Position numbers and translations under genes: made by a program. The notes beneath the pieces are model-generated. The model saw only the letters and a program-made list of their open reading frames with translations, was not told the DNA's origin and ran no database searches. From an uncultured Micrococcales bacterium (GTDB lineage: Bacteria > Actinomycetota > Actinomycetes > Actinomycetales > Microbacteriaceae): a stretch of 57,199 nucleotides of DNA. The stretch spans positions 1-57,199 of the forward strand of contig CAILJO010000027.1 of the NCBI GenBank assembly GCA_903834635.1, given 5' to 3'. The first letter of the stretch is position 1. Each line of letters opens with the position of its first letter. Of the stretch, positions 38,801-46,928 are shown piece after piece.

Positions 38801-39532
38801 CTATCCTCTTGGAGCTTTGAAACCTGGGCATCGGGCCAAAATGCCAGCCATCGCTTGCTTTTCAGCGCTGGTAACCCAAACCGAGTACTTTGCTTTTACG
38901 GCGATTTGTCTCGCCACATAGGCACACCTAAATGACTTATTTGGCGGCAACCAGCTTGCTGCGTCACTATCTGACTTTGCCCCATTGGTTGGCCCATCAA
39001 CGGCTAACAGGTTTAGAGGGTCGTTATAAAAGTTGTACCTCTTGCTCGATGACCACTGTTGAGCACCTTTTTGCCAGGCATCACTAACGGGAACTACATG
39101 GTCTATTTGCACTGCCAGTGACGTGCGCACTCCCCTCACAAAATGGATTATTCGGGCAGTGTAAGGATCATGAAGAACACCGGTTTCGACAATGCAAGTC
39201 TGCCCACTTCGCCAAGTTAGGTTCGTCAAATCTCTAGACAAAATGAAGTTTCTCGTGTCGCAAGAACCGATACTGCCCCAGCCATCTGAGAACAAAGACC
39301 TCGAATATCCGGTCTTAGGTGCGCGCCCTTTAACCCGGAGCTTTGCAAGCAAGGAGCTGGCTGCTACTTGCGCAGATGTGTGAATGCGAAGTTCGTGAGC
39401 ATTTGCCGCAGCCGAAATGGGCGCGACGGTTGCTACTACAACGGCCGAAGCTGCGAGAAGGCTAGCTAACCTTTTCGACCTGAAGAAGTTCAATGACTCT
39501 GTCGATGAACGCATCAACTTGGTTTTCTGCAT
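38801..39532 (-). CDS. Secreted HNH endonuclease family protein (DUF1524-like)
   Basis: About 243 aa with a Sec signal peptide (SKRLASLLAASAVVVATVAPISA, cleavage near ANA). The nuclease part has QIDHVVPVSDAW, YNDPLNLLAVDGPTNGAKSDSDAASWLPPN and a Cys-containing end (FRCAYVARQ, LARCPGF), matching the HNH domain of exported actinobacterial nucleases. A role in nutrient acquisition from DNA or in competition is inferred. The start is uncertain: ATG 39532 overlaps the upstream DivIVA-repeat gene by 71 nt, ATG 39514 and TTG 39493 overlap less. The 72 bp between it and the transglycosylase gene contain no clear terminator. Confidence 0.86.
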   Translation of the reverse strand: MQKTKLMRSSTESLNFFRSKRLASLLAASAVVVATVAPISAAANAHELRIHTSAQVAASSLLAKLRVKGRAPKTGYSRSLFSDGWGSIGSCDTRNFILSRDLTNLTWRSGQTCIVETGVLHDPYTARIIHFVRGVRTSLAVQIDHVVPVSDAWQKGAQQWSSSKRYNFYNDPLNLLAVDGPTNGAKSDSDAASWLPPNKSFRCAYVARQIAVKAKYSVWVTSAEKQAMAGILARCPGFKAPRG

Positions 39533-40007
39533 AGCCGCCCCGCTTCGGTGTGAAGATTACCTTGCGCACATCATCGAGTGAAAGCGCAGTTCTGGTGTCA
39601 ATGTGGCTGCTCACTCGAGCCAAGAATGTGTCAACTTCTTTGCGACTGTAACCCCGCAAAATTGGCCCAGTGGATTTGAACCGTTTCGAGCGCGGACGTT
39701 CAAGACGACCAACTAAAAGAACTCGCAGCTCATTGGCTCGCTCACTAAGTGTCTCTTGACCGCGTTCACTGACCAGTTTGGCAAGTGCCCGAGCCGAAAA
39801 TGAATCCTCAAGTCGGTCCATTGCAACATCTACTGCAGTAACCGAGTAGCCACCTTTGACCAGAGCAAATTCGCGCTCACGGATTTGCAGGCGAACGCCA
39901 TCTTCGTTGTTGTTGAAGGCGGTTCTAGCTTCGGCAATGAATGCGTCAACCTCGGCAGGCGCGTAACCGAGTTTTCGGGGTTTAGCGTGGGGAAAAGGAA
40001 AGCTCAC
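39462..40007 (-). CDS. Protein of four tandem DivIVA-like motifs
   Basis: A 181-aa cytoplasmic protein without a long coiled coil. Four copies of a GY-x(4)-VD-x(5-8) motif are seen: KLGYAPAEVDAFIAEA, KGGYSVTAVDVAMDRL, LRGYSRKEVDTFLARV and RGGYAENQVDAFIDRV, spaced roughly 45-55 residues apart. In DivIVA this motif is the N-terminal membrane-binding dimer region; here it is repeated. The GTG at 40007 is the only suitable start. It follows cdsA by 33 bp on the same strand, so it may belong to the pyrH-frr-cdsA transcript. Function unknown; membrane or division-site binding is inferred. Confidence 0.8.
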   Translation of the reverse strand: MSFPFPHAKPRKLGYAPAEVDAFIAEARTAFNNNEDGVRLQIREREFALVKGGYSVTAVDVAMDRLEDSFSARALAKLVSERGQETLSERANELRVLLVGRLERPRSKRFKSTGPILRGYSRKEVDTFLARVSSHIDTRTALSLDDVRKVIFTPKRGGYAENQVDAFIDRVIELLQVEKVS

Positions 40008-40040
40008 GGTTCTATTGTCGCAAACAGTTGGCGGGTCTTG

Positions 40041-40904
40041 TTACGTGGTCGCAAAGAAGATCGTGGCGATGATGTAAACGACCAGCGCCGAAGGCAACAT
40101 CGAGTCAAGGCGATCCATGACTCCACCGTGCCCCGGAAGCCACGAAGACATGTCTTTTACGCCCAAATCACGTTTGATTAGCGACTCGGCAAGGTCTCCG
40201 AACACTGCTGTAACGATTACGCAAGCGGCTGTGATTACGCCCCACCACCAAGCCTGGTGAACTACGAAAACCATCAAAATAACCGAAGATGCCACGCCGG
40301 CGACAATGCTCGCGATAAGCCCTTCGAGAGTCTTTTTAGGGCTTACACCTGGAGCGATTTTGTGCTTGCCCAACTTGCGTCCAACCAGATAACCGAAAGT
40401 GTCAATCATCGCTGTGGGAACAACAAACTGAATGACCCAGGCGGCGCCATCGGGTTCGCGTCGCAACAGCAGAATTGCGAAGGAGCACATGAGCGGAACA
40501 TAAATGACCACAAATGCCGCAGCACTGAAATCGCGCAGACTCTTTTTGAAAGATTGTGTTACCGACTCACGACGCTCCCATAACAGGTGGGTTGCTCGCC
40601 AAATGGTGAGTGCGATAATCATTGCTGCGGTTACAGCCCACTGCCACTTAGCGCCACCATAAAAGGTGGCAGGCATGATTAAAAGCGAGCCGACGGCAAC
40701 TGGAACGCGAGGAACGTACCAACCGGCCTGGCGAAGAGCTGTGGAAAGTTCCCACGAACCGGCCGATGCCGAAACTGCCATTAAGACAAGGAAAAGCTCT
40801 TTGTGCCAAAGGATTGAAGCCAAAAAGGCTACGCCAAATAGCAGGCCGTAACCCACTGATTTGGCGAAGTTGCGCTCCCCCGCCGCTGAAGCAACCTTTG
40901 CCAT
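40041..40904 (-). CDS. cdsA: Phosphatidate cytidylyltransferase
   Basis: A 287-aa integral membrane enzyme making CDP-diacylglycerol for phospholipid synthesis. Multiple spans precede the C-terminal signature SLIKRDLGVKDMSSWLPGHGGVMDRLDSMLP, with the metal-binding Asp residues. VGRKLGKHKIAPGVSPKKTLEG is also typical. Its ATG shares one base with the frr stop (TAATG), so it is coupled to frr. This pyrH-frr-cdsA order is conserved widely. Confidence 0.96.
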   Translation of the reverse strand: MAKVASAAGERNFAKSVGYGLLFGVAFLASILWHKELFLVLMAVSASAGSWELSTALRQAGWYVPRVPVAVGSLLIMPATFYGGAKWQWAVTAAMIIALTIWRATHLLWERRESVTQSFKKSLRDFSAAAFVVIYVPLMCSFAILLLRREPDGAAWVIQFVVPTAMIDTFGYLVGRKLGKHKIAPGVSPKKTLEGLIASIVAGVASSVILMVFVVHQAWWWGVITAACVIVTAVFGDLAESLIKRDLGVKDMSSWLPGHGGVMDRLDSMLPSALVVYIIATIFFATT

Positions 40905-41464
40905 TAGACCTCTAGAAGCTCAGCTTCTTTGTGCTTTAGCGCGGTGTCGATTGCGTCAACGTGCTGCTTAGTTAGGTTGTCGAGTTCCTTTTCGGCGCGA
41001 CTGATGTCATCTTCGCCGGCCAAGCCATCCTTCTTGAGCGCGGCCAGGTCATCGTTGCCTTTGCGACGCACGTTTCGAACGACTACGCGGTGATCTTCGG
41101 CCTTGTTTTTCGCAAGTTTTACGTATTCTTTGCGACGGTCCTCGGTTAGGTCCGGAAGTGTCACTCGAATAATGTTTCCGTCATTGTTTGGGGTCGCACC
41201 GAGGTTCGGCATGTCGCGGATCGCCTTTTCGATGGTCAGCAGAGCGCTCTTGTCATACGGGGTGATGGCAAGGCTTCGAGCCTCAAGGACCTGGATGCTG
41301 GCAAGGTTGCCAAGAGGTGTTCCGGTGCCATAGTAGTCAACGATGATCTTCTGAAAGAGAGCAGGGTTCGCACGACCGGTGCGAATGGTTGAGAAGTCTT
41401 CTTTGGCTGCTTCGACAGCCTTTTCCATCTTCTCGGTGGTCTGCTTGAGGATTTCTGCAATCAC
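40904..41464 (-). CDS. frr: Ribosome recycling factor
   Basis: A 186-aa protein that with EF-G splits the post-termination ribosome. The full family pattern is seen: [41 protein letters not shown] and the C-terminal [43 protein letters not shown]. Length is standard (185). It lies 21 bp after pyrH with GGAG upstream and overlaps cdsA by one base. Confidence 0.97.
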   Translation of the reverse strand: MIAEILKQTTEKMEKAVEAAKEDFSTIRTGRANPALFQKIIVDYYGTGTPLGNLASIQVLEARSLAITPYDKSALLTIEKAIRDMPNLGATPNNDGNIIRVTLPDLTEDRRKEYVKLAKNKAEDHRVVVRNVRRKGNDDLAALKKDGLAGEDDISRAEKELDNLTKQHVDAIDTALKHKEAELLEV

Positions 41465-41485
41465 TTTTGGTTCTCCTGTTTTGTT

Positions 41486-42193
41486 CTAAGCGCTTACGTA
41501 AGTACCGATTTTTTTGCCTTTGATGGCATCGGTGATGTTGCCTTTGCCTTGCATGCCGAAGACTCGCATAGGCATTTCGTTGTCCATGCACAGGCTAAAT
41601 GCGGTTGCGTCTACAACCTTTAGTCCGCGAACCAAAGCTTCTTGGTATGTGATTTCTTCGAGGCGCTTTGCGCTCGGGTCTTTCTTAGGGTCGGCTGAAT
41701 AGACACCGTCTACGCCGTTCTTTGCAACGAGAACCTCATCCGCGTGAATTTCAAGTGCACGTTGCGCGGCAACCGTGTCGGTAGAGAAGTAAGGCAACCC
41801 TGCACCTGCACCAAAGATTACGATGCGTCCCTTTTCAAGGTGGCGGATTGCTCTTAGTGGCACATAAGGTTCGGTAACCTGCGACATCGTGATGGCCGAC
41901 TGAACACGCACGTCGGCGCCGGCCTGCTCGAGGAAGTCCTGAAGAGCCAAGGCGTTCATAACGGTTCCGAGCATACCCATGTAGTCGGCGCGAGAGCGGT
42001 CCATGCCGCTTTGGGAAAGTTCGGCACCCCTAAAGAAGTTTCCGCCTCCGACAACGATGGCAATCTCAGTACTTTTAGCGGCATCTGCAATTTCGGCAGC
42101 GATTTCGCTAACCACAGCTGGGTTAATGCCCAGGCTGCCGGCGCCAAACGCCTCACCAGAGAGTTTCAAAATAACTCGACGCTTGTGTGGCAT
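41486..42193 (-). CDS. pyrH: UMP kinase
   Basis: A 235-aa hexameric kinase phosphorylating UMP. Motifs: [41 protein letters not shown] and the C-terminal [13 protein letters not shown]-like segment (here [15 protein letters not shown]). GGGAGG lies upstream of the ATG. A terminator separates it from tsf, and TAGGAT at 42226-42221 could be its own -10, so pyrH-frr-cdsA may be transcribed separately from rpsB-tsf. Confidence 0.96.
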   Translation of the reverse strand: MPHKRRVILKLSGEAFGAGSLGINPAVVSEIAAEIADAAKSTEIAIVVGGGNFFRGAELSQSGMDRSRADYMGMLGTVMNALALQDFLEQAGADVRVQSAITMSQVTEPYVPLRAIRHLEKGRIVIFGAGAGLPYFSTDTVAAQRALEIHADEVLVAKNGVDGVYSADPKKDPSAKRLEEITYQEALVRGLKVVDATAFSLCMDNEMPMRVFGMQGKGNITDAIKGKKIGTYVSA

Positions 42194-42233
42194 GGCATCC
42201 TCCCTAACGGTTCTTTCTCAATCCTAGACTGGG

Positions 42234-42265
42234 CAAGAAGAAAGGCTCGGTCAATGACCGAGCCT
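42234..42265 (-). terminator. Intrinsic terminator after tsf
   Basis: On the minus strand, a perfect 10-bp stem AGGCTCGGTC / GACCGAGCCT with an ATT loop is followed by TTCTTCTTG. It lies 19 bp after the tsf stop and before pyrH. Confidence 0.85.
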
Positions 42266-42283
42266 CTCGACTACTTTTTGTGC

Positions 42284-43111
42284 TTAGGCACCGACGCGGA
42301 AGCGAACGAAGGCCGAAACCTTAACGCCTGCCTCGTCTAGAACCTTGCCAACACTCTTCTTGTTGTCCTTAGCGAAGTCCTGCTCAAGAAGCACGTTTTC
42401 CTTGAAGAAGCCATTTACACGGCCTTCAACGATCTTGGCGAGGGCAGCCTCTGGCTTGCCTTCGTTGCGTGCGGTCTCTTCTGCAATACGTCGCTCGGTC
42501 TCAACGGTCTCGGCTGCGATGTCTTCGCGGCTTAGAACGCTTGGTGAGAATGCGGCGATGTGAACTGCAACATCGTGAGCCGTTTCTGCGTCGCTGCCCG
42601 AGTAAGCAACCAAAACGCCAACCTGTGGCGGAAGGTCCTTGCTGGTGCGGTGCAGGTAAGCGTCGATGGCGGCATCCTTGATGGCTGCTACGCGGCGAAG
42701 CTCAACCTTTTCACCCATGATGGCAGCCTCGTCGTTGATTGCCTCTTCGACAGTCTTGCCACCTAGGTTTGCAGCCAGAGCGGCAGCAAGGTCGGTTGCA
42801 CCGGCCGCTGCGATTGCGTCTGCAACCGAGTCAGCCAGGGCAATGAACTTGTCAGCTTTAGCAACAAAGTCGGTCTCGCATGCGAGCTCGATCAGGTAAC
42901 CGGTTCCACCTGAAACGCGGGCAACAACCAAACCATTGCTGGTGGTGCGGCCTTCACGCTTGGTGACTCCCTTGAGTCCCTTGAGGCGAAGAACTTCCAT
43001 CGCCTTTTCTACGTTGCCATCGGCTTCGTCTAGGGCGCTCTTGCAGTCCATCATGCCAGCGCCTGAACGCTCGCGAAGTGCCTTTACGTCAGCTGCGGTG
43101 TAGTTAGCCAT
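42284..43111 (-). CDS. tsf: Elongation factor Ts
   Basis: A 275-aa nucleotide exchange factor for EF-Tu. The N-terminal UBA-like domain ([34 protein letters not shown]) and the TDFVAKAD core motif in [14 protein letters not shown] are clear, and the C-terminal dimer domain is complete. The ATG shares one base with the rpsB stop (TAATG). A terminator follows. Confidence 0.97.
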   Translation of the reverse strand: MANYTAADVKALRERSGAGMMDCKSALDEADGNVEKAMEVLRLKGLKGVTKREGRTTSNGLVVARVSGGTGYLIELACETDFVAKADKFIALADSVADAIAAAGATDLAAALAANLGGKTVEEAINDEAAIMGEKVELRRVAAIKDAAIDAYLHRTSKDLPPQVGVLVAYSGSDAETAHDVAVHIAAFSPSVLSREDIAAETVETERRIAEETARNEGKPEAALAKIVEGRVNGFFKENVLLEQDFAKDNKKSVGKVLDEAGVKVSAFVRFRVGA

Positions 43112-43965
43112 TACTTTGCTTCCTCTTCGGCTGCAACTGGGGCCTCGACTGCGGCCTCTTCGGCTGCAGCTGGTGCCTCAACGGCAGGGGTCTCTGCGAC
43201 AGCGGCAGGTGCTGACTGCTCGAGCAGTTCGCGCTCCCACTCAGCGAGTGGTTCTGCAGCTGCGTCGGTCTTGGTGTGGCGAGCAATGGTTCCCTCGGCA
43301 ACGGCGTCAGCGATTACGCGGGTGAGCAGAGCCACCGAGCGGATTGCGTCGTCGTTTCCTGGAATACCAATGGTTACCTCGTCTGGGTCACAGTTGGTGT
43401 CAAGGATTGCGATCACTGGAATGCCAAGCTTCTTGGCTTCGGTGATTGCAAGGTGCTCCTTGTTGGTGTCAACAACCCACATAGCGCTAGGAGTCTTGGT
43501 TACGGTGCGGATACCACCGAGAGACTTCTCTAGCTTGTCTTTTTCGCGGCGAAGGATCAAAAGTTCCTTCTTGGTCAGTCCACTCTTGGCTGGGTCGTCG
43601 AAGTCCATGACTTCGAGTTCCTTTAGACGTGCAAGACGCTTCTGGACGGTCTGGAAGTTGGTCAGCAGACCGCCAAGCCAGCGCTGGTTGATGTAAGGCA
43701 TGCCAACGCGCTGAGCCTGCTCTGAGATTGCCTCTTGAGCCTGCTTCTTGGTGCCGACGAAAAGAATGGTGCCACCGTTTGCAACGGTGTCCTTCACGAA
43801 CTCGTATGCCTTGTCGATGTGGGTCAGTGACTTCTGAAGGTCAATGATGTAGATTCCTGAGCGGTCGGTCAGGATGAATCGCTTCATCTTTGGGTTCCAA
43901 CGACGGGTCTGGTGCCCGAAGTGCACGCCGCTGTCAAGCATCTCGCGTACTGTTACTACTGCCAT
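43111..43965 (-). CDS. rpsB: 30S ribosomal protein S2
   Basis: A 284-aa protein. The core [23 protein letters not shown] and [16 protein letters not shown] is standard for about 235 residues; the last 45 or so are an Ala/Glu/Val-rich acidic tail ([23 protein letters not shown]), as often seen in actinobacteria. The track start is eight codons upstream; ATG 43965 is preferred because AAAGGAGA lies 8 nt before it and [13 protein letters not shown] is the family start. It has a long leader with several stem-loops. Confidence 0.96.
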   Translation of the reverse strand: MAVVTVREMLDSGVHFGHQTRRWNPKMKRFILTDRSGIYIIDLQKSLTHIDKAYEFVKDTVANGGTILFVGTKKQAQEAISEQAQRVGMPYINQRWLGGLLTNFQTVQKRLARLKELEVMDFDDPAKSGLTKKELLILRREKDKLEKSLGGIRTVTKTPSAMWVVDTNKEHLAITEAKKLGIPVIAILDTNCDPDEVTIGIPGNDDAIRSVALLTRVIADAVAEGTIARHTKTDAAAEPLAEWERELLEQSAPAAVAETPAVEAPAAAEEAAVEAPVAAEEEAK

Positions 43966-43982
43966 GGCAGTATCTCCTTTTG

Positions 43983-44160
43983 GGCGCACGGATGCGCCGA
44001 TCAGTTTTCTGTTTCAAGCGGTTGCTTGATACACCTGGTGTCGGATTCAAACCGCCGGATTGCTCCGGACCGATTGGTCAGATATCTGGTTCGACACGCG
44101 AAGTCGGCGCGCTTCAAGAAGGTCTTTTTTGGGGACTTTCACGGTGCACACCGCTTCTAA
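43983..44160 (-). promoter_or_regulatory. Structured leader of rpsB
   Basis: On the minus strand the region between the candidate +1 and the ribosome binding site holds four compact stem-loops: CGGTG-TG-CACCG (44153-44142), CCGGA-GCAA-TCCGG (44068-44055), TCAAGC-AACC-GCTTGA (44029-44014) and GGCGCA-TCCG-TGCGCC (43998-43983), the last just before AAAGGAGA. S2 autoregulates rpsB-tsf in other bacteria, so this could be a protein-binding leader. The fold is by eye only. Confidence 0.45.
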
Positions 44161-44161
44161 A

Positions 44162-44167
44162 AGCATA
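44162..44167 (-). promoter_or_regulatory. Candidate -10 element for rpsB-tsf
   Basis: TATGCT on the minus strand (44167-44162) matches the -10 pattern. No clear TTGACA-like -35 is visible at the right distance. It would give a leader of about 190 nt. Confidence 0.35.
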
Positions 44168-44243
44168 ACAGCGAAATGAGCGAGTTTTCCACTGTTTTAT
44201 TGGGCACTCCCCCATAACGCCAGAAACCTAGGATGCTTTCAGC

Positions 44244-44876
44244 ATGCCCAAGCTTCGTGATCCCAAAGTTTTGTTAGGGCCGCTTATAGCGGTGCTGTTC
44301 TTGTCGGCTTTTGCCTTGCATCCCAGTTCGGCGAGCGCCGCGATGCCTTCGAACCTTGGTTTTAGGATCGTTTCGACTCCCTTGGCTTCGAATAAACCGC
44401 ATGTCATTGCACCTAACTGGGTTTTACCCACAAAGCCAACCTTCAATGTGGCAAATGATTTTTTAAGACCAACTAGCGATTGGGGTTCTGGTCATAGAGG
44501 CGTAGATTTCGAAGTTGGACAGAAATCGGTAGTTTTCAATCCTCACCAGGGGGTCATCTCGCTAGCAGGGTTGGTTTTTGCCGTCCCGACTGTTGTCGTT
44601 CAACATTCCGACGCAACAAGTTCTGTTTTTCAGCCAGTTTGTCTAGATTCAGGCCTTGCGGTTGGCAGCGGTTTGTCTGCCGGACAAGCTTTGGGAAGTT
44701 ATTGTGTCGGTTCAAAAACCAAGCTCCATTGTGGTGCTTTGCCTTGCGTTCATTGGGCTTTCAGGCTGGCCAAAGGAGTTTATGTGAACCCGCTTCGAAT
44801 GGTTGGTCTTCTGCTTCCAAGCCGTTTGAGACCGTTATCGCGAGTTAGCGAACTCAGTCAAAGTCTGCACAATTAG
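44244..44876 (+). CDS. Secreted M23-family (LytM) peptidase-like protein
   Basis: A 210-aa exported protein lying between xerC and rpsB, a position typical for this family in actinobacteria. Signal peptide: MPKLRDPK, hydrophobic core, SASAA. The first zinc motif is intact (GHRGVDFEVG, HxxxD). The second reads CVHWAFRL, where HxH is expected: the first His is Cys. Related proteins often show CLHWG at this place (from memory), so zinc coordination may differ or activity may be lost. Expected role is peptidoglycan hydrolysis or activation of hydrolases. TAGGAT ends 9 nt before the ATG. Its stop interlocks with that of xerC (TTAG). Confidence 0.85.
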   Translation: MPKLRDPKVLLGPLIAVLFLSAFALHPSSASAAMPSNLGFRIVSTPLASNKPHVIAPNWVLPTKPTFNVANDFLRPTSDWGSGHRGVDFEVGQKSVVFNPHQGVISLAGLVFAVPTVVVQHSDATSSVFQPVCLDSGLAVGSGLSAGQALGSYCVGSKTKLHCGALPCVHWAFRLAKGVYVNPLRMVGLLLPSRLRPLSRVSELSQSLHN

Positions 44877-45775
44877 GCGCGAGGATGCGCAGTCGCGTAA
44901 CCCTGCTTGAGTCGTTCGATACTCACGTGTGTGTAAATCTGAGTCGTGCCTAAGCTTGCGTGACCAAGTAACTCTTGAACTGCCCTTAGGTCAGCTCCCC
45001 CATCCAATAGATGAGTGGCAGCGCTGTGGCGAAGGGAGTGAGGTCCGGCTGCACCTGTTGGAGTCGCGGAGAGCACCCCAGCCACGAGTGCATAGATCTG
45101 TCTAACTCCCACTCGACCTCCTTTGAAGTTGAGCAAAAGCGCTTCTCTACTGTTTTCTGTTTGCAACTTTGGCCTGCCTACTCGAACCCAAAGATCCAAG
45201 GACTCTCGTGCCGGCTGTCCGAATGGAACCATCCGCTGTTTGTTGCCTTTTCCTGTGACACGAAGAAGATTTCTGCTGAAGTCGATGTCCGGCAGGTTTA
45301 GACCGGCAATCTCGCTCACACGTGCACCCGTGGCGTAGAGCAACTCAACAACCAAACGGTCCCGTATTCCGGCCGGGTTATCTTCGGTTGCTAAGGAATC
45401 TAAAGTTTCAAAAACTTGGGCAAGGCTTTCGCGCGATACCACTTTTGGTAGGGAACGAGTTGCCTTGGGTGTTCTCAACCTCAAGCCTGGGTCGGTTTCG
45501 AGCACACTCGTTCGATGCAGCCATGCGGTAAACGACCTTATGGCAGCGCTCTTTCGAGCCATGGTGGCCTTAGTCAGCCCTCGTTCATTGAGTTCGAAGA
45601 GCCAATCGCGAAGTAGTTCTAGTGAAATCTCTGAAAGTGTTTCGATTTTGGATCTATCGAGAAACTTTTCAAAGTCTTGGATGTCTGCGAGATAAGCCTT
45701 TACAGTGTTCGCCGAGTAGCCGCGACCGTCTTGAAGTTGGTCAGCGAATTCGAGAATCTTGTGTTTTGTCTCCAC
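44873..45775 (-). CDS. xerC: Site-specific tyrosine recombinase XerC
   Basis: A 300-aa recombinase resolving chromosome dimers at dif with XerD. The N-terminal SAM-like domain (SANTVKAYLADIQDFEKFL) is followed by the catalytic domain with the R-K-H-R-H-Y set: ATGARVSEIAGL, TGKGNKQRMVPF, HSLRHSAATHLL, LGHASLGTTQIYTHV. Its place next to dprA and rpsB is the conserved housekeeping location, so it is not a phage integrase. It lies 3 bp after dprA. Confidence 0.93.
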   Translation of the reverse strand: METKHKILEFADQLQDGRGYSANTVKAYLADIQDFEKFLDRSKIETLSEISLELLRDWLFELNERGLTKATMARKSAAIRSFTAWLHRTSVLETDPGLRLRTPKATRSLPKVVSRESLAQVFETLDSLATEDNPAGIRDRLVVELLYATGARVSEIAGLNLPDIDFSRNLLRVTGKGNKQRMVPFGQPARESLDLWVRVGRPKLQTENSREALLLNFKGGRVGVRQIYALVAGVLSATPTGAAGPHSLRHSAATHLLDGGADLRAVQELLGHASLGTTQIYTHVSIERLKQGYATAHPRA

Positions 45776-45778
45776 ATC

Positions 45779-46924
45779 TCAGAGATTAGAGCCTCTTCGC
45801 CTCCATCCTCGCAAAGACGACACTGCGAGCGCGTCAATCTTTAGTGACGTCAGAGCCATTGTTGCCTCTCTGTGTGTTAGCCCCGCTGTCGATGCAACCT
45901 TTTCGAGCGTTTGCCAGCCTTCGGTTAGTGCGTCTAATGCCCGTTTTTCGAGTGCGCCGGTGGTGCTTGCTTCTGTTACGAAGAGCGCGGTGTTTTCGCC
46001 GACTATCTCTCTGATTTCATCGCTGCTGCCAACCAGCTGAGCGATGCCATCCCTGATCAATCGGTGACACCCTGCAGATGATGGGCTTGTAACTAAACCG
46101 GGCACTGCGCCGACCTCGCGACCTAGCGCCGTTGCATGGTTGGCCGTGTTGATTGAGCCGGAACGCCATCCGGCTTCGACGACGACGGTGGCTTGACCGA
46201 GTGCAGCAATCAGTCTGTTGCGCTGCAGAAATCGCCATTTTGTGGGGCTGCTTCCGGGTGGCATTTCACCTATCAAAGCCCACTTGTCGGCGATTTCTAG
46301 AAGCAAACGCTCGTTGCCAGATGGGTAAAGCCGGTCTAGACCTCCTGCCATGACAGCTATGGTGGGGTTATCGAGTGACAGGGATGCTTGGTGCGCAATC
46401 GCATCGATTCCGTAGGCACCACCGGAGACGATGGCATAGCCGAAGTCTGCAAGTCCGCTGACTATCTCATTCGTTACTTCTTTGCCATAAGCCGAAGCCG
46501 TTCTCGAACCTACGAGAGCAATAGATCGGCTCAATGTATTCAGCGAACCAGCATCTCCGCATACCCACAGTGCCGCCGGGGCACCCCAACCTAAATCATT
46601 GAGTGAGTGTGGCCAATTTTCACTAGTTGGACCAATTAATTGAAACCTGCCCGTTTCCACCATTTCGACAGCCTTCAAGGTGTCGCTGGTCTTGAGCCTA
46701 GGCAACCATCTCTCAATGGCGTCACTAGCAGTTTTCTGCGGGTCACCGAAACGTTGAACCGCCAAGTCGATAACTTCGGCTTCGGTGAGTGCATGAATTA
46801 AATACCTTGGGTCACCTGACTTGACAAGCTGGATGGCCGAAATCCCGCCGACCGCTTGCCTTAGCATGCCGGCGAACTCGTCACCTGGTTCGCAGCAAAT
46901 AGACCATTCGACGAGAGAGAGCAT
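45779..46924 (-). CDS. dprA: DNA processing protein DprA
   Basis: A 381-aa Rossmann-fold protein that loads RecA on single-stranded DNA during transformation. Motifs: ALVGSRTASAYG, VSGGAYGIDAIAHQASL, AVMAGGLDRLYPSGN, GSSPTKWRFLQRNRLIAALG. A winged-helix DML1-like tail follows (about residues 315-381). The track start at 47056 would overlap comM by 128 nt; ATG 46924, 4 nt after the comM stop, gives the normal protein, though GTG 46939 is possible. With comM upstream, it supports natural competence or its remnants. Confidence 0.93.
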   Translation of the reverse strand: MLSLVEWSICCEPGDEFAGMLRQAVGGISAIQLVKSGDPRYLIHALTEAEVIDLAVQRFGDPQKTASDAIERWLPRLKTSDTLKAVEMVETGRFQLIGPTSENWPHSLNDLGWGAPAALWVCGDAGSLNTLSRSIALVGSRTASAYGKEVTNEIVSGLADFGYAIVSGGAYGIDAIAHQASLSLDNPTIAVMAGGLDRLYPSGNERLLLEIADKWALIGEMPPGSSPTKWRFLQRNRLIAALGQATVVVEAGWRSGSINTANHATALGREVGAVPGLVTSPSSAGCHRLIRDGIAQLVGSSDEIREIVGENTALFVTEASTTGALEKRALDALTEGWQTLEKVASTAGLTHREATMALTSLKIDALAVSSLRGWRRRGSNL

Positions 46925-46928
46925 TTCG

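Noticed and set aside
38801-39532. HNH nuclease as part of a phage or restriction system
   Set aside because: It has a signal peptide and no methylase, terminase or other defence gene nearby.
44041-44060. GGTTTGAATCC on the minus strand, like a tRNA T-loop
   Set aside because: The T-loop would read TTTGAAT rather than TTCRANT, and no acceptor, D-arm or anticodon arm fits around it; it lies in the rpsB leader.
44873-45775. Tyrosine recombinase as a sign of an integrated element
   Set aside because: Sequence and location between dprA and rpsB match housekeeping XerC; no phage or plasmid genes or att-like repeats are near.
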